DNA of 64,000 bases from Planococcus sp. CPCC 101016 (GCF_007859295.1 NZ_VOHB01000002.1:2342043-2406042); one strand, 5' to 3'; positions 41,014-51,070 are shown, numbered from the stretch's first letter. The notes: generated by a model from the letters alone, not told the origin. Made by a program: numbers and translations.

Positions 41014-41787
41014 TTATTTCCCTTTAAATTGTGCTTCACGTTTTTCCAGGAAAGCCTGGATTCCTTCTTTTGCATCTTCTGAAACAAAAACGGTTCCAAA
41101 AGATTGTGCTTCAGCATTTACGCCTTCATGGTATGAGGCGGGCTTGGTGTACTGCAACATCTCAATCGCCGCTTTGACAGAAACCGGGCTTTTTTTCGCA
41201 ATCTTCCGCGCAATTGAAAGCGTTTCCGAAAGTAAGTCTTCTTCTGCATAAGCACGATTAGCCAAACCATACTGGGCTGCTTCTGTTCCGGAAATCGGAT
41301 CACTCGTCAGCAGCATCTCTGCCGCTTTCGCTGCCCCTACATATCTCGGCAGGCGCTGCGTACCAGCAAATCCGGGAATCAAACCTAATTGAAGCTCCGG
41401 TAATCCCAGTTTAGCATTTTCAGTAACAAATCGCATATGGCAACTCATTGCCAATTCCAATCCGCCGCCTAAAGCTGCTCCATGGATCGCTGCGATCACC
41501 GGTTTATGGAAGGTTTCAACACGTTCAAAAACTTCCTGGCCGCTCGCGGATAATTTCGAAAATTCTTCTCCTGAAGATACTTGCGTAAACTCCTTGATGT
41601 CAGCTCCTGCGGAAAAGAACCTTCCTTCTCCATGGATGACGACGACGCGAACTTCTTCATCATTTTCCACTTGGTTCAACAATTCATCTACTTCCAAAAT
41701 AAGTGAACGCGACAGTGCATTTGCCGGTGGGCGATTAATCGTCGCTACAGCTACCCCATCTTCTTTCTTCCAACTGATAAATTCCAT
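41014..41787 (-). CDS. fadB: enoyl-CoA hydratase
   Basis: 257 aa crotonase-fold enzyme of beta-oxidation. Oxyanion-hole segments SAGADIKEF (about 61-69) and [22 protein letters not shown] (about 96-117); catalytic Glu candidates are in GGGLELA and [20 protein letters not shown]. In B. subtilis the protein at this place is FadB of the lcfA operon. Confidence 0.93.
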   Translation of the reverse strand: MEFISWKKEDGVAVATINRPPANALSRSLILEVDELLNQVENDEEVRVVVIHGEGRFFSAGADIKEFTQVSSGEEFSKLSASGQEVFERVETFHKPVIAAIHGAALGGGLELAMSCHMRFVTENAKLGLPELQLGLIPGFAGTQRLPRYVGAAKAAEMLLTSDPISGTEAAQYGLANRAYAEEDLLSETLSIARKIAKKSPVSVKAAIEMLQYTKPASYHEGVNAEAQSFGTVFVSEDAKEGIQAFLEKREAQFKGK

Positions 41788-41805
41788 CCAATTGAGCCCC
41801 TCTCT

Positions 41806-42390
41806 TTAAGCCTGCATGCCTTTCAGCAGCATACGCTGAACTTTCGGTGCGAGTTCGACTAAATCATACTTATGGTCATTCATGACCCATGTCGTGATGG
41901 TCTCATCCATTGTACCAAAAACCATCTGTCTGGCTAAACGAATATCCATTGCTGCATCAAATTCTCCGTCTTCCATGCCTTTGACCAAGATTTTGTCCAT
42001 CAGCTTCAAGTATTCCCGCAGCACGTTATTAATCTTCATACGAATTTCATAATTGGACTGCCGCAGCTCGAGCTGCGTAACAATTGCTAAATGAATGTCA
42101 CTTGCCAAAAGTTCAAAATGACTTTCAATCATCAGTCCTAATTTGGATGCAGCATCCAAGTCACGAGAGATGATTTGTTCCAGCTTGCTAACAAAAACAC
42201 CCATCTTCTCTTGAAATACGGAAATCAAAATATCTTCTTTGTTTTTGAAATACAAATAAATGGTTCCATCGGCTACACCAGCCTGTTTAGCTATTTTTGA
42301 AACCTGCGCCTGATGGTAGCCATTTTCTGCGATGACAATAACTGCCGCATCAATGATTTGCTTATATTTCGGCTTATCTTTTTTTACCAT
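41806..42390 (-). CDS. fadR: TetR-family regulator of fatty-acid degradation FadR
   Basis: 194 aa from the ATG at 42390 (GGTGGTGA upstream), giving MVKKDKPKYKQIIDAAV. TetR helix-turn-helix at about 20-50 (NGYHQAQVSKIAKQAGVADGTIYLYFKNKEDIL); the C-terminal domain should bind long-chain acyl-CoA. In B. subtilis FadR represses beta-oxidation genes and is released by acyl-CoA. A matching operator lies in its own promoter at 42411-42448. Confidence 0.93.
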   Translation of the reverse strand: MVKKDKPKYKQIIDAAVIVIAENGYHQAQVSKIAKQAGVADGTIYLYFKNKEDILISVFQEKMGVFVSKLEQIISRDLDAASKLGLMIESHFELLASDIHLAIVTQLELRQSNYEIRMKINNVLREYLKLMDKILVKGMEDGEFDAAMDIRLARQMVFGTMDETITTWVMNDHKYDLVELAPKVQRMLLKGMQA

Positions 42391-42410
42391 ACTGTCACCA
42401 CCCAAAAAAA

Positions 42411-42448
42411 TATGAAAATATGAATGGCGATTCATTCATATTTTCATA
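42411..42448. promoter_or_regulatory. FadR operator: 16-bp perfect inverted repeat
   Basis: Arms TATGAAAATATGAATG and CATTCATATTTTCATA are exact complements around GCGATT. The core ATGAATGGCGATTCATTCAT fits the B. subtilis FadR box (TGAATGA...TCATTCA). It abuts the -10 of the fadR promoter, so FadR should repress its own gene. The arms are longer than a single FadR box needs. Confidence 0.88.
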
Positions 42449-42474
42449 TTATAGTTTATTCAATAATGTGTCAA
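42448..42474 (-). promoter_or_regulatory. internal sigma-A promoter of fadR
   Basis: Minus strand TTGACA (42469-42474) and TATAAT (42448-42453) with a 15-nt spacer; TAATAT at 17 nt is an alternative -10. It lies between the lcfA stop and fadR and is followed directly by the operator. Confidence 0.65.
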
Positions 42475-42486
42475 GTTATTATCCAC

Positions 42487-44178
42487 TTACGATGGAACCG
42501 CTTCGTTTTGTTTCGCGACTTCTTCGTCCACCAGTGAACGGCGCAGAATTTTTCCGACTGCTGTTTTCGGCAGTTCTTTGCGGAATTCATAAATGCGCGG
42601 CACCTTGAATGAAGCCAAATGTTCGCGACAGTGAGCATTGAGTTCCTCTTCTGTTACAGTATACCCTTCTTTCAGCACAATGTATGCTTTTACTGTCTCA
42701 CCGCGATATGGATCTGGTATTCCAGCCACCACACATTCTTGAATGGCTTCGTGTTCATACAGCACTTCTTCGATTTCACGTGGATAGATATTGAAACCGC
42801 CCGCAATAATCATATCTTTTTTACGGTCAACAATAAAGAAGTGTCCTCCCTCATCCATATAGCCAAGGTCTCCAGTCAATAACCATCCATCGACGATTGT
42901 TGCTGCCGTCTCTTCCGGCTTATTCCAATAACCTTTCATCACTTGCGGGCCTTTAATGGCAATTTCTCCAATTTCACCTGGCGGAACCGGATTTGTTGTG
43001 CCGGTCTGGAATATTTTGCAATCTGTATCCGGATATGGCAGTCCTACTGAACCTTTTGTCCGTTCTCCCCATACCAAATTTGAATGGCTGACCGGTGAAG
43101 TTTCCGTAAGTCCATAGCCTTCAACCAATTTACCGCCAGTCAGCTTTTCAAATTTCTCCTGCACTTCCGCCGGCAATGGCGCTGAACCGCTTAGACACGC
43201 TTCAATCGAAGACAAATCGTATTTTGCGATATCGGGATGATTCATCAATCCAATATAAAGTGTCGGTGCGCCAGGGAAAAGAGTAGGCTTTTGTTTATTG
43301 ATGGTCTTCAATGCTGTTTCCGGATCGAACTTAGGCAGCAGCACCATCTTATTGCCAAGCATCACGGATAGAATCAATACCGTCGTCAAGCCATAAACAT
43401 GGAATAGCGGGATGATGCCCATAATCGTCTCTTCGCCTTTTTTGCATCTATAAAGCCAGCTGTCGCACATCGTTGCATTTGAGATGATGTTTTTATGAGT
43501 CAGCATAACTCCTTTTGGAGAGCCAGTCGTTCCGCCAGTGTATTGCAGCAAAGCCAGGTCTTCCTCGAAATCGAAAGGCGTTTCCACAACAGTCGGTTGT
43601 GAGGTTTTCATGACTTCAGTGAACAGGTGATTAATGCCTCTGTGTTCGACTTTGACGGTCATGCCATACTGTTTTTTCTGGATAAACGGATAAACCATAT
43701 TTTTTGGGAAGGTTAGGTAATCCTTAATACCGGTGACAATAACATTTTCCAAGTCTGTTTGTTTCAATGCTTTTGAAATTTTTGGAAACAGGATGTCCAG
43801 CCCAATAATAGCCTTTGCACCCGAATCTTTCATTTGGTAAGCAATTTCCCTTTCTGTATAAAGCGGATTGGTCATAACGACTACCCCGCCGGCATAGAGG
43901 ATGCCGTAAAAGCTGATGACCGCTTGCGGACAGTTCGGAAGCATAATCGAGACCCGGTCACCTTTTTTAATGCCGATCTTCTGAAGATAATTGCCAAACT
44001 TCATCGAGGATTGATAAAGTTCCTCATAAGACAGTTCCTTGCCCATGAAATGAATGGCCACTTTTTGCGGGTATTTCTCATATGCCTTTGTTAAATATTC
44101 CTGTACCGGCATGCTCGGATAAGACAGCGTATGAGGAATTTCCGGCGGGTAATGTGCGAGCCATGGCTTTTCTGTCAT
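42487..44178 (-). CDS. lcfA: long-chain-fatty-acid-CoA ligase
   Basis: 563 aa acyl-adenylate-forming enzyme. AMP-binding P-loop YTGGTTGSPKGVM (about residue 212), GYGLTETSPVSH (about 355), GWLLTGDLGYMDEGGHFFIVDRKKDMIIAGGFNIYPREIEE-type C-terminal hinge region (TGDLG and DRKKDMI), and final Lys in LPKTAVGKILRR. Activates fatty acids for beta-oxidation. First gene of the operon with promoter and cre site upstream. Confidence 0.96.
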   Translation of the reverse strand: MTEKPWLAHYPPEIPHTLSYPSMPVQEYLTKAYEKYPQKVAIHFMGKELSYEELYQSSMKFGNYLQKIGIKKGDRVSIMLPNCPQAVISFYGILYAGGVVVMTNPLYTEREIAYQMKDSGAKAIIGLDILFPKISKALKQTDLENVIVTGIKDYLTFPKNMVYPFIQKKQYGMTVKVEHRGINHLFTEVMKTSQPTVVETPFDFEEDLALLQYTGGTTGSPKGVMLTHKNIISNATMCDSWLYRCKKGEETIMGIIPLFHVYGLTTVLILSVMLGNKMVLLPKFDPETALKTINKQKPTLFPGAPTLYIGLMNHPDIAKYDLSSIEACLSGSAPLPAEVQEKFEKLTGGKLVEGYGLTETSPVSHSNLVWGERTKGSVGLPYPDTDCKIFQTGTTNPVPPGEIGEIAIKGPQVMKGYWNKPEETAATIVDGWLLTGDLGYMDEGGHFFIVDRKKDMIIAGGFNIYPREIEEVLYEHEAIQECVVAGIPDPYRGETVKAYIVLKEGYTVTEEELNAHCREHLASFKVPRIYEFRKELPKTAVGKILRRSLVDEEVAKQNEAVPS

Positions 44179-44229
44179 TCTTTTGACCTCCTACTATTTA
44201 TTAGAATCGTGCGAATATTCCTATTTTTA

Positions 44230-44258
44230 ATTATAGAGAAAAATGATACCGCTTTCAA
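44230..44258 (-). promoter_or_regulatory. sigma-A promoter of the lcfA operon
   Basis: Minus strand TTGAAA (44253-44258), 17-nt spacer, TATAAT (44230-44235), about 52 nt before the lcfA start. No FadR box is seen here. Confidence 0.8.
44244..44257. promoter_or_regulatory. cre (CcpA) site over the lcfA promoter
   Basis: TGATACCGCTTTCA matches the cre consensus TGWNANCGNTNWCA at every fixed position. It overlaps the -35 and spacer of the lcfA promoter, a position for catabolite repression. CcpA-dependent repression of the lcfA operon is known in B. subtilis. Confidence 0.78.
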
Positions 44259-44331
44259 ACTTTATTTCAAAATATGTTGAAAGAATAGCAAACATATGAA
44301 ATTACCCACTAGAAGCCGGTAATTTACACAT

Positions 44332-44359
44332 AAAAAAAGCCAGCTCAAGGCTGGCTTCT
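44332..44359 (-). terminator. terminator after the small ORF and DUF350 gene
   Basis: AGAAGCCAGCCTTGAGCTGGCTTTTTTT on the minus strand: 7-bp stem AGCCAGC/GCTGGCT and seven T. Confidence 0.9.
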
Positions 44360-44364
44360 ATCCT

Positions 44365-44445
44365 TCACAGGATGAACAGAAAAATGACTCCCACAATCAA
44401 AAAGATTGCGCAAAAAACGAAAAGAATCTTTATAAGGTTTTCCAT
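44365..44445 (-). CDS. 26-aa single-span membrane peptide
   Basis: Sequence begins MENLIKILFVFCAIF and ends ILFLFIL-like (all hydrophobic after residue 5): one membrane span with almost no soluble part. ATG at 44445 has TAGGAG 9 nt upstream, the stop is 6 nt before a strong terminator, and the gene lies 12 nt after the DUF350 gene stop, so it is well placed for translation as the last gene of mutS2-DUF350. Too short for homology; function unknown. Confidence 0.6.
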   Translation of the reverse strand: MENLIKILFVFCAIFLIVGVIFLFIL

Positions 44446-44457
44446 GACATCCAACTC

Positions 44458-44871
44458 CTATTGAATACTGGCTCCGATGACAAACGATAGTCCGACAGAG
44501 ATGGTCATTGAAATGAAACCGACAGAGCGGTTATCCTGCTCAATTTCATCATCCACTTTAAATTTAGGCGTCAGGAACTCAAACAGAATATAAGCAAAAA
44601 TCAGCAAAGTAAAACCGAATAGCCCCCAACCGATCATTTCAAATAAGGAATTATGCTGTTCGATGGAAAAGCGGAAAATATTGGTGACCCCAAAAATCTT
44701 TCCGCCTGTCGCCATCGCCACTGACAAATTGCCTTTTTTGATTTGTTCCCAGTTATTGTATTTTGTCACCATTTCGAAAATCACCATGGAGACGATCAAG
44801 CATAAAACTACCACACTAAAATAGCCAGCAGATTCCACCAGCGGATGTGTCCAAAATCCTGTTTCTGTCAT
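44458..44871 (-). CDS. DUF350 family membrane protein (YshE-like)
   Basis: 137 aa. Four hydrophobic segments (about 14-35, 50-65, 75-98, 115-135) with the internal duplication typical of DUF350 (UPF0719); the motif NLSVAMATGGKIFG is characteristic. GAGGAG before the ATG. B. subtilis yshE lies at this place between mutSB and lcfA. Function unknown. Confidence 0.9.
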   Translation of the reverse strand: MTETGFWTHPLVESAGYFSVVVLCLIVSMVIFEMVTKYNNWEQIKKGNLSVAMATGGKIFGVTNIFRFSIEQHNSLFEMIGWGLFGFTLLIFAYILFEFLTPKFKVDDEIEQDNRSVGFISMTISVGLSFVIGASIQ

Positions 44872-44894
44872 TTCTTATACTCCTCTGCGGAAAC

Positions 44895-47255
44895 TTACTT
44901 TAATTCGGCAACGGTCACACCGGAGCCGCCTTCCCCTGCTTCACCAAAACGGTAGTTTTTCACTCGCGGATGTTTTTTCAAATATTGTTGGACACCTTGG
45001 CGCAATGCACCTGTCCCTTTTCCATGAATGATCGACACTTGATGGTAATTTGATAGTAACGCATCGTCCAGGTATTTTTCAACACGTGCCAATGCATCTT
45101 CATATCGTTCACCGCGCAAATCGAGTTCCATTTTCACATGGCTGTCACGGTCTTTCAACGTTGCCATGGTCCGAGTTTCTTTCTGCTTCTCCGGTTTTGT
45201 ATAAGATAAATCAGATTCAGGCAATTTCATCTTCAAAATACCGATTTGGACAATCCATTCATTTTTCGACACTTTCTCAACCAACGTACCTTTCTGTCCA
45301 AAAGAAATCACTTTGACTTCGTCATTTGGCTTCAAAGGTTTCGCTGCATTGTCTTTAGCCGCTTTTTTTAAGATGCGATTTTGAGGCATGGCATCTTCCA
45401 GCCGTTTCTTTGCGTCAATCAGCTCATGCTCTTTAACCGATGACCCTTGATTGAGTTGCATTTTTCGCAATTCCGATATGACGGCTTCCGCTTCTGCCCT
45501 TGCCTGATCGACAATTTTCCTTGCTTTTTCTTTTGCTTTTTCTTCCAGCCGTTCTTTTTGCTGCTCATATTCTTCCAGCTGCTGTGCCAGCTCTTTTTTC
45601 AACCGCTCGGATTCTGCTAAGACTTCCTTGGTTTTCTCAGCGTCGTGTTCCGCTTCGCGGCGACTCTTTTCAAGAGACGCAATCATCGAATCGACCGCTT
45701 TGCTGTCAGCACCCGTAAAGCTCTTGGCATGATTGATGATATGCTCAGGCAAGCCAAGACGCTTTGAAATTTCAAAGGCGTTGCTTCGGCCAGGCACTCC
45801 GATCAAAAGACGGTATGTTGGGCTTAATGTTTCCACATCAAATTCTACGCTGGCATTTGCCACACCTGGGCGATTAAAGCCATATGCTTTCAATTCAGGA
45901 TAATGCGTCGTCGCAATGACACGCGCACCCCTGCCATGAACTTCGTCCAATAAGGAAATAGCCAAAGCGGCACCTTCCTGAGGATCTGTACCTGCTCCGA
46001 GCTCATCGAAAATCACTAAAGAATTCTCATCAAACTTTGTTAGGATATCAACAATGTTGACCATGTGGGAAGAAAAGGTACTCAAGCTTTGTTCAATCGA
46101 CTGTTCATCACCGATATCCGCAAAAATTTGATCGAATACCGCCAATTCAGAGCCGTCGAGTGCCGGCACCGGCAATCCGGATTGCGCCATCAATGTCGAC
46201 AGTCCGACAGTTTTCAAGGTGACCGTTTTACCGCCTGTATTTGGTCCTGTGATGACGATCGCTGTGATGTCCCCACCGAATTCAATATCGTTCGGCACCA
46301 CTTCATCTTTTGGAATCAAAGGATGGCGGGCTTTTCGTAAATTGATATAGCCTTCAGTATTCATCACCGGCTTTGTGCCTCTATGGGCTGAGCCGTATTT
46401 CGCTTTTGCCAGGATCAAATCAATTTCTCCCAGAACTTCAACCAAGACGAATAATTCATGTGCCACTTCCTGCACCTGCGCTGAGAGCATGAGCAGGATG
46501 CGATCGATTTCTTCCTTTTCCTTCATCTTGAGACGGCGCACTTCATTATTCGCCTGTACCACTGCATCTGGTTCAATAAACAGTGTTTGTCCTGAAGAAG
46601 ATTGGTCATGCACAATGCCGCCATAATGGCTGCGGTATTCTTGTTTAACCGGAATAACAAAACGGTCGTTTCGGATTGTCACTATGGAATCCGATAACAT
46701 TTTCGAGGCATTTTTTCCGCGCACCAGGCTTTCGAGCCGTTCACGGACTCGGCTTTCCTGTGTCCGCAATTGCTGGCGGATTGAACGCAATTCAGAGCTC
46801 GCGCTGTCCAATACAGCGCCGTTATCGTCAATACAAATGTTGATGGCATGCTCAAGAGCAGTCAGAATTGGCATTGATTCTTTTTTCTCCAGGAAATGCG
46901 GAATTTGAATCACCGCTTCTTCCTGAATCGTTTCAAAAAACTGGCGCAAAATCCGGCTCGCGCGGATGGTCGATGAAACCTCCATCAACTCCATTGGACT
47001 CAGGCTTCCGCCAATTTGAGCCCGACGTGCATGCATACGGATATCAAAAATTCCGCCCATCGGCACATTATTTTTAACACGCAATACTTGCGCGCCTTCA
47101 TCCATCTGTTCTAGTAATCGATTGACTTCATTTATATCCGTGGATGGCAATAAATTATCCACATGGGCTTTTCCGAGTGACGAAGTACAGTAACGTGCTA
47201 CTTCATTGCGAATTTTATAAAATTCAAGTGTCCTTAATGCGCGTTCTGCGATCAT
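44895..47255 (-). CDS. mutS2: endonuclease MutS2
   Basis: 786 aa. MutS-type ATPase: Walker [18 protein letters not shown] (about 331), [19 protein letters not shown] Walker B, then a long coiled coil (about 515-635) and a C-terminal Smr nuclease domain ([32 protein letters not shown]). MutS2 acts on branched DNA or on collided ribosomes in Bacillus rather than in mismatch repair. GGAGGG before the ATG. Confidence 0.97.
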   Translation of the reverse strand: MIAERALRTLEFYKIRNEVARYCTSSLGKAHVDNLLPSTDINEVNRLLEQMDEGAQVLRVKNNVPMGGIFDIRMHARRAQIGGSLSPMELMEVSSTIRASRILRQFFETIQEEAVIQIPHFLEKKESMPILTALEHAINICIDDNGAVLDSASSELRSIRQQLRTQESRVRERLESLVRGKNASKMLSDSIVTIRNDRFVIPVKQEYRSHYGGIVHDQSSSGQTLFIEPDAVVQANNEVRRLKMKEKEEIDRILLMLSAQVQEVAHELFVLVEVLGEIDLILAKAKYGSAHRGTKPVMNTEGYINLRKARHPLIPKDEVVPNDIEFGGDITAIVITGPNTGGKTVTLKTVGLSTLMAQSGLPVPALDGSELAVFDQIFADIGDEQSIEQSLSTFSSHMVNIVDILTKFDENSLVIFDELGAGTDPQEGAALAISLLDEVHGRGARVIATTHYPELKAYGFNRPGVANASVEFDVETLSPTYRLLIGVPGRSNAFEISKRLGLPEHIINHAKSFTGADSKAVDSMIASLEKSRREAEHDAEKTKEVLAESERLKKELAQQLEEYEQQKERLEEKAKEKARKIVDQARAEAEAVISELRKMQLNQGSSVKEHELIDAKKRLEDAMPQNRILKKAAKDNAAKPLKPNDEVKVISFGQKGTLVEKVSKNEWIVQIGILKMKLPESDLSYTKPEKQKETRTMATLKDRDSHVKMELDLRGERYEDALARVEKYLDDALLSNYHQVSIIHGKGTGALRQGVQQYLKKHPRVKNYRFGEAGEGGSGVTVAELK

Positions 47256-47339
47256 TCAAGACCCTCCTAACGTTGAATATACGTAATATTTAATACATCG
47301 ATATTCAGAAAAACAACTCCGCTTTCGAATCTGCAGTAT

Positions 47340-47375
47340 GCAGCTGACGCGACAAGTCATTGCGGTGTCAGCTGC
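47340..47375. other. hairpin between mutS2 and polX
   Basis: GCAGCTGACGC and GTGTCAGCTGC are complementary except one position, around 14 nt. No T run follows on either strand, so it is not a classic terminator. The rest of 47256-47452 shows nothing I can name. Confidence 0.45.
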
Positions 47376-47452
47376 TACAGGTTTGCGTAGGAGTCTTCGC
47401 TGTTTCTTTTATACCTTGGTATTATTATATGCAAATAGAATAAAACTATTCC

Positions 47453-49159
47453 TCACTTATGGTTCAAGTATTCTTTCAGCTTTTCAAGCGACCATGTATT
47501 TACCACCGTGTCTTTTTTCAACCAGGCTTTTTGGGCATGTTTGACACCGGTTCCCATGACTTCCAAGCCTTCGATCGCGTGCGCATCCGTATTGATAGCT
47601 ACCGGAACGCCTTTTTCCTGTGCCATCACTAAATATGGAACAGCCAAATCCAAGCGGTAAGGACTGGCGTTCAATTCGACGATCTTGCCGTATTCTTTTG
47701 CCCAATCCAAAATCTGCTCAACATCCGGGTCGTAGCCTTCACGCTGACCTACGATTCTGCCGGTCGGATGCGCAATCATATGCACGTACGGATTTTTCAT
47801 GGCTGTTAATATGCGTTCCATGATCTGTTCCTGCGGCTGTTGGAAACTTGAATGGATGCTGGCAATGACAAAATCCAACTGCTTTAATAGTTCATCGTTA
47901 AAATCAAGAGTGGCATCAGGCAGAATATCCATTTCTGTACCTGACAGCACTTCAATTGCCGGGTATTGTTCATTTACTTGACGGATTAGGGCATGCTGTT
48001 CTGTCAATCGCTCAGGCGTCAAGCCGTTTGCGACTTTCAAATATTGCGAATGGTCGGTGATGACCATGTATTGATATGATTTCGCTATACACGCTTCAAT
48101 CATTTCATTCAACGAATTGGCGCCATCCGACCAAGTAGTATGCATATGCAGATCGCCTTGAATGTCTTCGATTGTCACCAACTCAGACAATTCATCCAAG
48201 CGATCCAATTCGCGGCCATCTTCCCGCACGGATGGCGGAATGAATGGCAAGCCAAAATGCGCAAAAAAATCTTTTTCAGATTTAAACGTCGCAACAGATC
48301 CATCTTCCTGCTCTACTCCGTACTCAGAGATTTTTTTATTCTGAGATTTCGCTAACTGCCGCATTTTCACATTATGGTCTTTCGATCCGGTAAAATGATG
48401 CAGCGCCGTTACGAATTCTTCCGGTGCTACCAGTCTGAAATCGACATCGATCGGCTCCAGCACATCGACGGTCACCGACACTTTCGTGTCCCCTGAAGCA
48501 ATTGTCTCCTGTACAGGCAAAGCTGCAAGCAATTGTTCTTTTACGCGTGCCGGCTCAGCAGTAGCAATGATGAAGTCCAGGTCCTTGCTGGTTTCTTTGG
48601 TTCTGCGGAAACTACCGGCCACCGAATACTCTGTTACTTCCGCAATCGTAGTAAGTACATCTTTGATGAATGCCACCGTTTCCTCTGTTTTCCAAATTGG
48701 CTGACGATCTGGTTTCGTTTCAAAATCATTTAACTCTTTTAAGATTTTTTCTTCTGATTTCGGACCGAATCCTGGAAGTTTCTGGATTTCATTGTTCAAG
48801 CAAGCTGTCTTTAAAGCTTCCATTGAATCAATCCCCAGTTCCTTGTAAAGCTTGGCAATCTTCTTGCCGCCCATTCCTTGAAGCTTCATCATCGGGACAA
48901 GACCTTTCGGCACTTCTTCCTGAAGCTCTTCCAGAACCGTAGACTTGCCGTCATTGATCAATTCCAGAATGACATCTCCAGTCCCTTTGCCAATGCCTTT
49001 AAGTTTAGTGACATCTTCCATTTCATCCAAGCTGCGCTGGTCCAGTTCAAGCGCTTGGGCAGCTTTACGGAAAGCCGATACTTTAAACGGGTTTTCCCCT
49101 TTGAGTTCCATGTATAACGCAATTTTTTCAAGCGTTCTGATGATAATCTTCTTATTCAC
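47453..49159 (-). CDS. polX: DNA polymerase/3'-5' exonuclease PolX
   Basis: 568 aa from the GTG at 49159 (GGGGGG 6 nt upstream); a TTG one codon earlier is possible. Helix-hairpin-helix N-terminal domain (KLKGIGKGTGDVI, KLQGMGGKKIAKLY), polymerase X nucleotidyl transferase domain (SKDLDFIIAT catalytic Asp pair, about 195), and C-terminal PHP domain (GDLHMHTTWSDGAN, about 337) giving exonuclease activity. Base-excision repair. Same length and place as B. subtilis PolX. Confidence 0.96.
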   Translation of the reverse strand: MNKKIIIRTLEKIALYMELKGENPFKVSAFRKAAQALELDQRSLDEMEDVTKLKGIGKGTGDVILELINDGKSTVLEELQEEVPKGLVPMMKLQGMGGKKIAKLYKELGIDSMEALKTACLNNEIQKLPGFGPKSEEKILKELNDFETKPDRQPIWKTEETVAFIKDVLTTIAEVTEYSVAGSFRRTKETSKDLDFIIATAEPARVKEQLLAALPVQETIASGDTKVSVTVDVLEPIDVDFRLVAPEEFVTALHHFTGSKDHNVKMRQLAKSQNKKISEYGVEQEDGSVATFKSEKDFFAHFGLPFIPPSVREDGRELDRLDELSELVTIEDIQGDLHMHTTWSDGANSLNEMIEACIAKSYQYMVITDHSQYLKVANGLTPERLTEQHALIRQVNEQYPAIEVLSGTEMDILPDATLDFNDELLKQLDFVIASIHSSFQQPQEQIMERILTAMKNPYVHMIAHPTGRIVGQREGYDPDVEQILDWAKEYGKIVELNASPYRLDLAVPYLVMAQEKGVPVAINTDAHAIEGLEVMGTGVKHAQKAWLKKDTVVNTWSLEKLKEYLNHK

Positions 49160-49213
49160 CAAGAGCCCCCCATTTCGATTAAAAAAACTTCCCTCGTAAG
49201 AGAGAAGTTCCTA

Positions 49214-49750
49214 CTACATATAAATATACCACCATTCCTTCACTTTCTCAGAGAAATAAGGCGTATGCTCCAGCATAGACTGCGCAATTCCTGAATTCTC
49301 CAATCTGCTTTGCACAGCATCCAACGGAAGCAGCGCAAACACATAGACGAAAATAAAGAGCAGTATGTATGCTTCAATAAACCCTAGCACCGCCCCAAGG
49401 ATTTTGCTGAAAAATCCGAGTACAGGCAAATACTTCAAAAAATCGAACATGGATGCAATCAACTGCAAGGCGAACTTCACCACAAAGAAAATCAAGGCAA
49501 ATGCCAGTAATTGATAGAAAGTTTGTTCCAAGTCTAATTGTTCGACTACCAGCGTAAACTGGGAATTCTCGTTTACAGCCGGATAAGGAATCCACAACAC
49601 AAAGTATTCGGACAAGGGTTTGTAGTATTTATAGGCCACGACAAGTGCAATAATAAATCCGATCATATGAATCAGCTGGACAACAAAACCTCTTTTGGCG
49701 CCCACGATGATGCCACCGATCAGTAGGATTAATAAAAGTATATCAATCAT
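49214..49750 (-). CDS. CvpA-family membrane protein (YshB-like)
   Basis: 178 aa from the ATG at 49750 (AAGGG 9 nt upstream), giving MIDILLLILLIGGIIVGAKRG; a TTG three codons earlier abuts that site. Four hydrophobic segments and the CvpA start motif. In Bacillales this follows zapA. The family is linked to colicin V production in E. coli; its role in Firmicutes is unknown. Confidence 0.9.
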   Translation of the reverse strand: MIDILLLILLIGGIIVGAKRGFVVQLIHMIGFIIALVVAYKYYKPLSEYFVLWIPYPAVNENSQFTLVVEQLDLEQTFYQLLAFALIFFVVKFALQLIASMFDFLKYLPVLGFFSKILGAVLGFIEAYILLFIFVYVFALLPLDAVQSRLENSGIAQSMLEHTPYFSEKVKEWWYIYM

Positions 49751-49755
49751 CCACG

Positions 49756-50016
49756 TCAACCCTTCAGTTTTTTCAATTCATTTTCTAATTGTTCAACTTG
49801 CTCTTTCAGTTTAAGATAGTCATGTACCGCATTTGATGCAGTCAAAACGGCAAGCTTCGCCTGATCCAGCGATGGATTCAAGGCATTGATTTCCCGCATC
49901 TTGCTGTCAACTATCGATGCAACCAGACGCATGTGGCCAGATGTTTCGGTACCGACCATTTTATAGGTGTTGCCATAGATGTCAACGACCGTGTGAATTT
50001 TATGTTGCTCTGACAA
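49756..50016 (-). CDS. zapA: cell division protein ZapA
   Basis: 86 aa from the TTG at 50016 (AAAGGGGG 8 nt upstream), matching the family length; the open frame extends further but crosses the divergent rnhC promoter region. N-terminal ZapA fold ([33 protein letters not shown]), then a C-terminal coiled coil ([17 protein letters not shown]). It bundles FtsZ at the division site. Confidence 0.92.
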   Translation of the reverse strand: MSEQHKIHTVVDIYGNTYKMVGTETSGHMRLVASIVDSKMREINALNPSLDQAKLAVLTASNAVHDYLKLKEQVEQLENELKKLKG

Positions 50017-50098
50017 TGCAATATCCCCCTTTGGAATTCTATAGACCATCATACCATGAACACAAGCTGATTGTGAATCAAAGAAAGGTGACTCGTCC

Positions 50099-51031
50099 AT
50101 GTCAAATACAGTTCTGAAATTACCAGAAGAAAGTCTCCTTCAGGTAATGTCACATTATGAGAAAAACAAGATTTCGACCAAGAATCCTTACGCCCGCTTC
50201 AGTGCTAAACTGCCGGATACAGTCGTGACCGTCTATACTTCCGGAAAAGTTATGTTCCAAGGAAACGGAGCCGAGCGGGAAGCAGCCAAATGGGGTGCAG
50301 CAGATGCTGCGGTTGAAAAGACCGCTTCCACTAAAGGCGATAAATTGCCGGATGGATTTGCCAAACTCTCTGTTTTGGGTTCAGACGAAACCGGAACCGG
50401 CGATTTCTTTGGACCGATCACTGTCGCCGCCTGCTATGTGCCAGCGGATAAAGTCGAACTTGCCCACGAACTCGGCGTCAAAGATTCCAAGCAGCTGACC
50501 GATACTTGGATGCGCCAAGTAGCACCTGACTTAAGAGAAGCATTTCCCCATAAGGTATTAACCTTGAAAAATGATAAATACAACAAAGTTCAAAGCCAAG
50601 GCTGGTCACAAGGGAAAATAAAAGCCCTGCTGCACAATCAAGCCCTTAAGCACGTTTTAACTAAAATTGCGCCTGAAAAACCCGACGCCATCCTGATTGA
50701 CCAGTTTGCCGAACGCGGCATCTACTACAAGCATATTAAAGAAGAACCGGAAATCATTCGTGAGAACGTCCTGTTCTCGACAAAAGCGGAAGGTCTGCAT
50801 GTCTCAGTCGCGTGCGCCTCCATCATCGCCCGCGTTGCTTTTCTGGAAGAAATGGACCGCATGAGCACGACAGCCGGAGTCACGTTGCCGAAAGGCGCTG
50901 GAAAGATTGTCGACGAGGCAGCGGCGAAGATTATCCTTAAGCACGGTGAGGAGTATTTGAAAGGCTTAACAAAGCACCATTTTGCCAATACGCAGAAGGC
51001 GAAGGTTTTGGCTGGGAAGCGACGTAGGTAA
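50099..51031 (+). CDS. rnhC: ribonuclease HIII
   Basis: 310 aa. N-terminal TBP-like substrate-binding domain (about 1-85) and RNase H-type catalytic domain with [18 protein letters not shown] (about 95-112), KDSKQLTD and [14 protein letters not shown]. Removes RNA from RNA-DNA hybrids. Plus strand, divergent from zapA and convergent with the second prepilin operon, as its B. subtilis counterpart is opposite to zapA. Confidence 0.96.
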   Translation: MSNTVLKLPEESLLQVMSHYEKNKISTKNPYARFSAKLPDTVVTVYTSGKVMFQGNGAEREAAKWGAADAAVEKTASTKGDKLPDGFAKLSVLGSDETGTGDFFGPITVAACYVPADKVELAHELGVKDSKQLTDTWMRQVAPDLREAFPHKVLTLKNDKYNKVQSQGWSQGKIKALLHNQALKHVLTKIAPEKPDAILIDQFAERGIYYKHIKEEPEIIRENVLFSTKAEGLHVSVACASIIARVAFLEEMDRMSTTAGVTLPKGAGKIVDEAAAKIILKHGEEYLKGLTKHHFANTQKAKVLAGKRRR

Positions 51032-51070
51032 ACGAAAACCCTCGAGAAAGATTCTCGAGGGTTTTCGTTT
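51031..51070. terminator. bidirectional terminator between rnhC and the second prepilin operon
   Basis: A perfect 18-bp inverted repeat (AACGAAAACCCTCGAGAA and its complement) around a 4-nt loop, overlapping both flanking stop codons. Confidence 0.93.
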
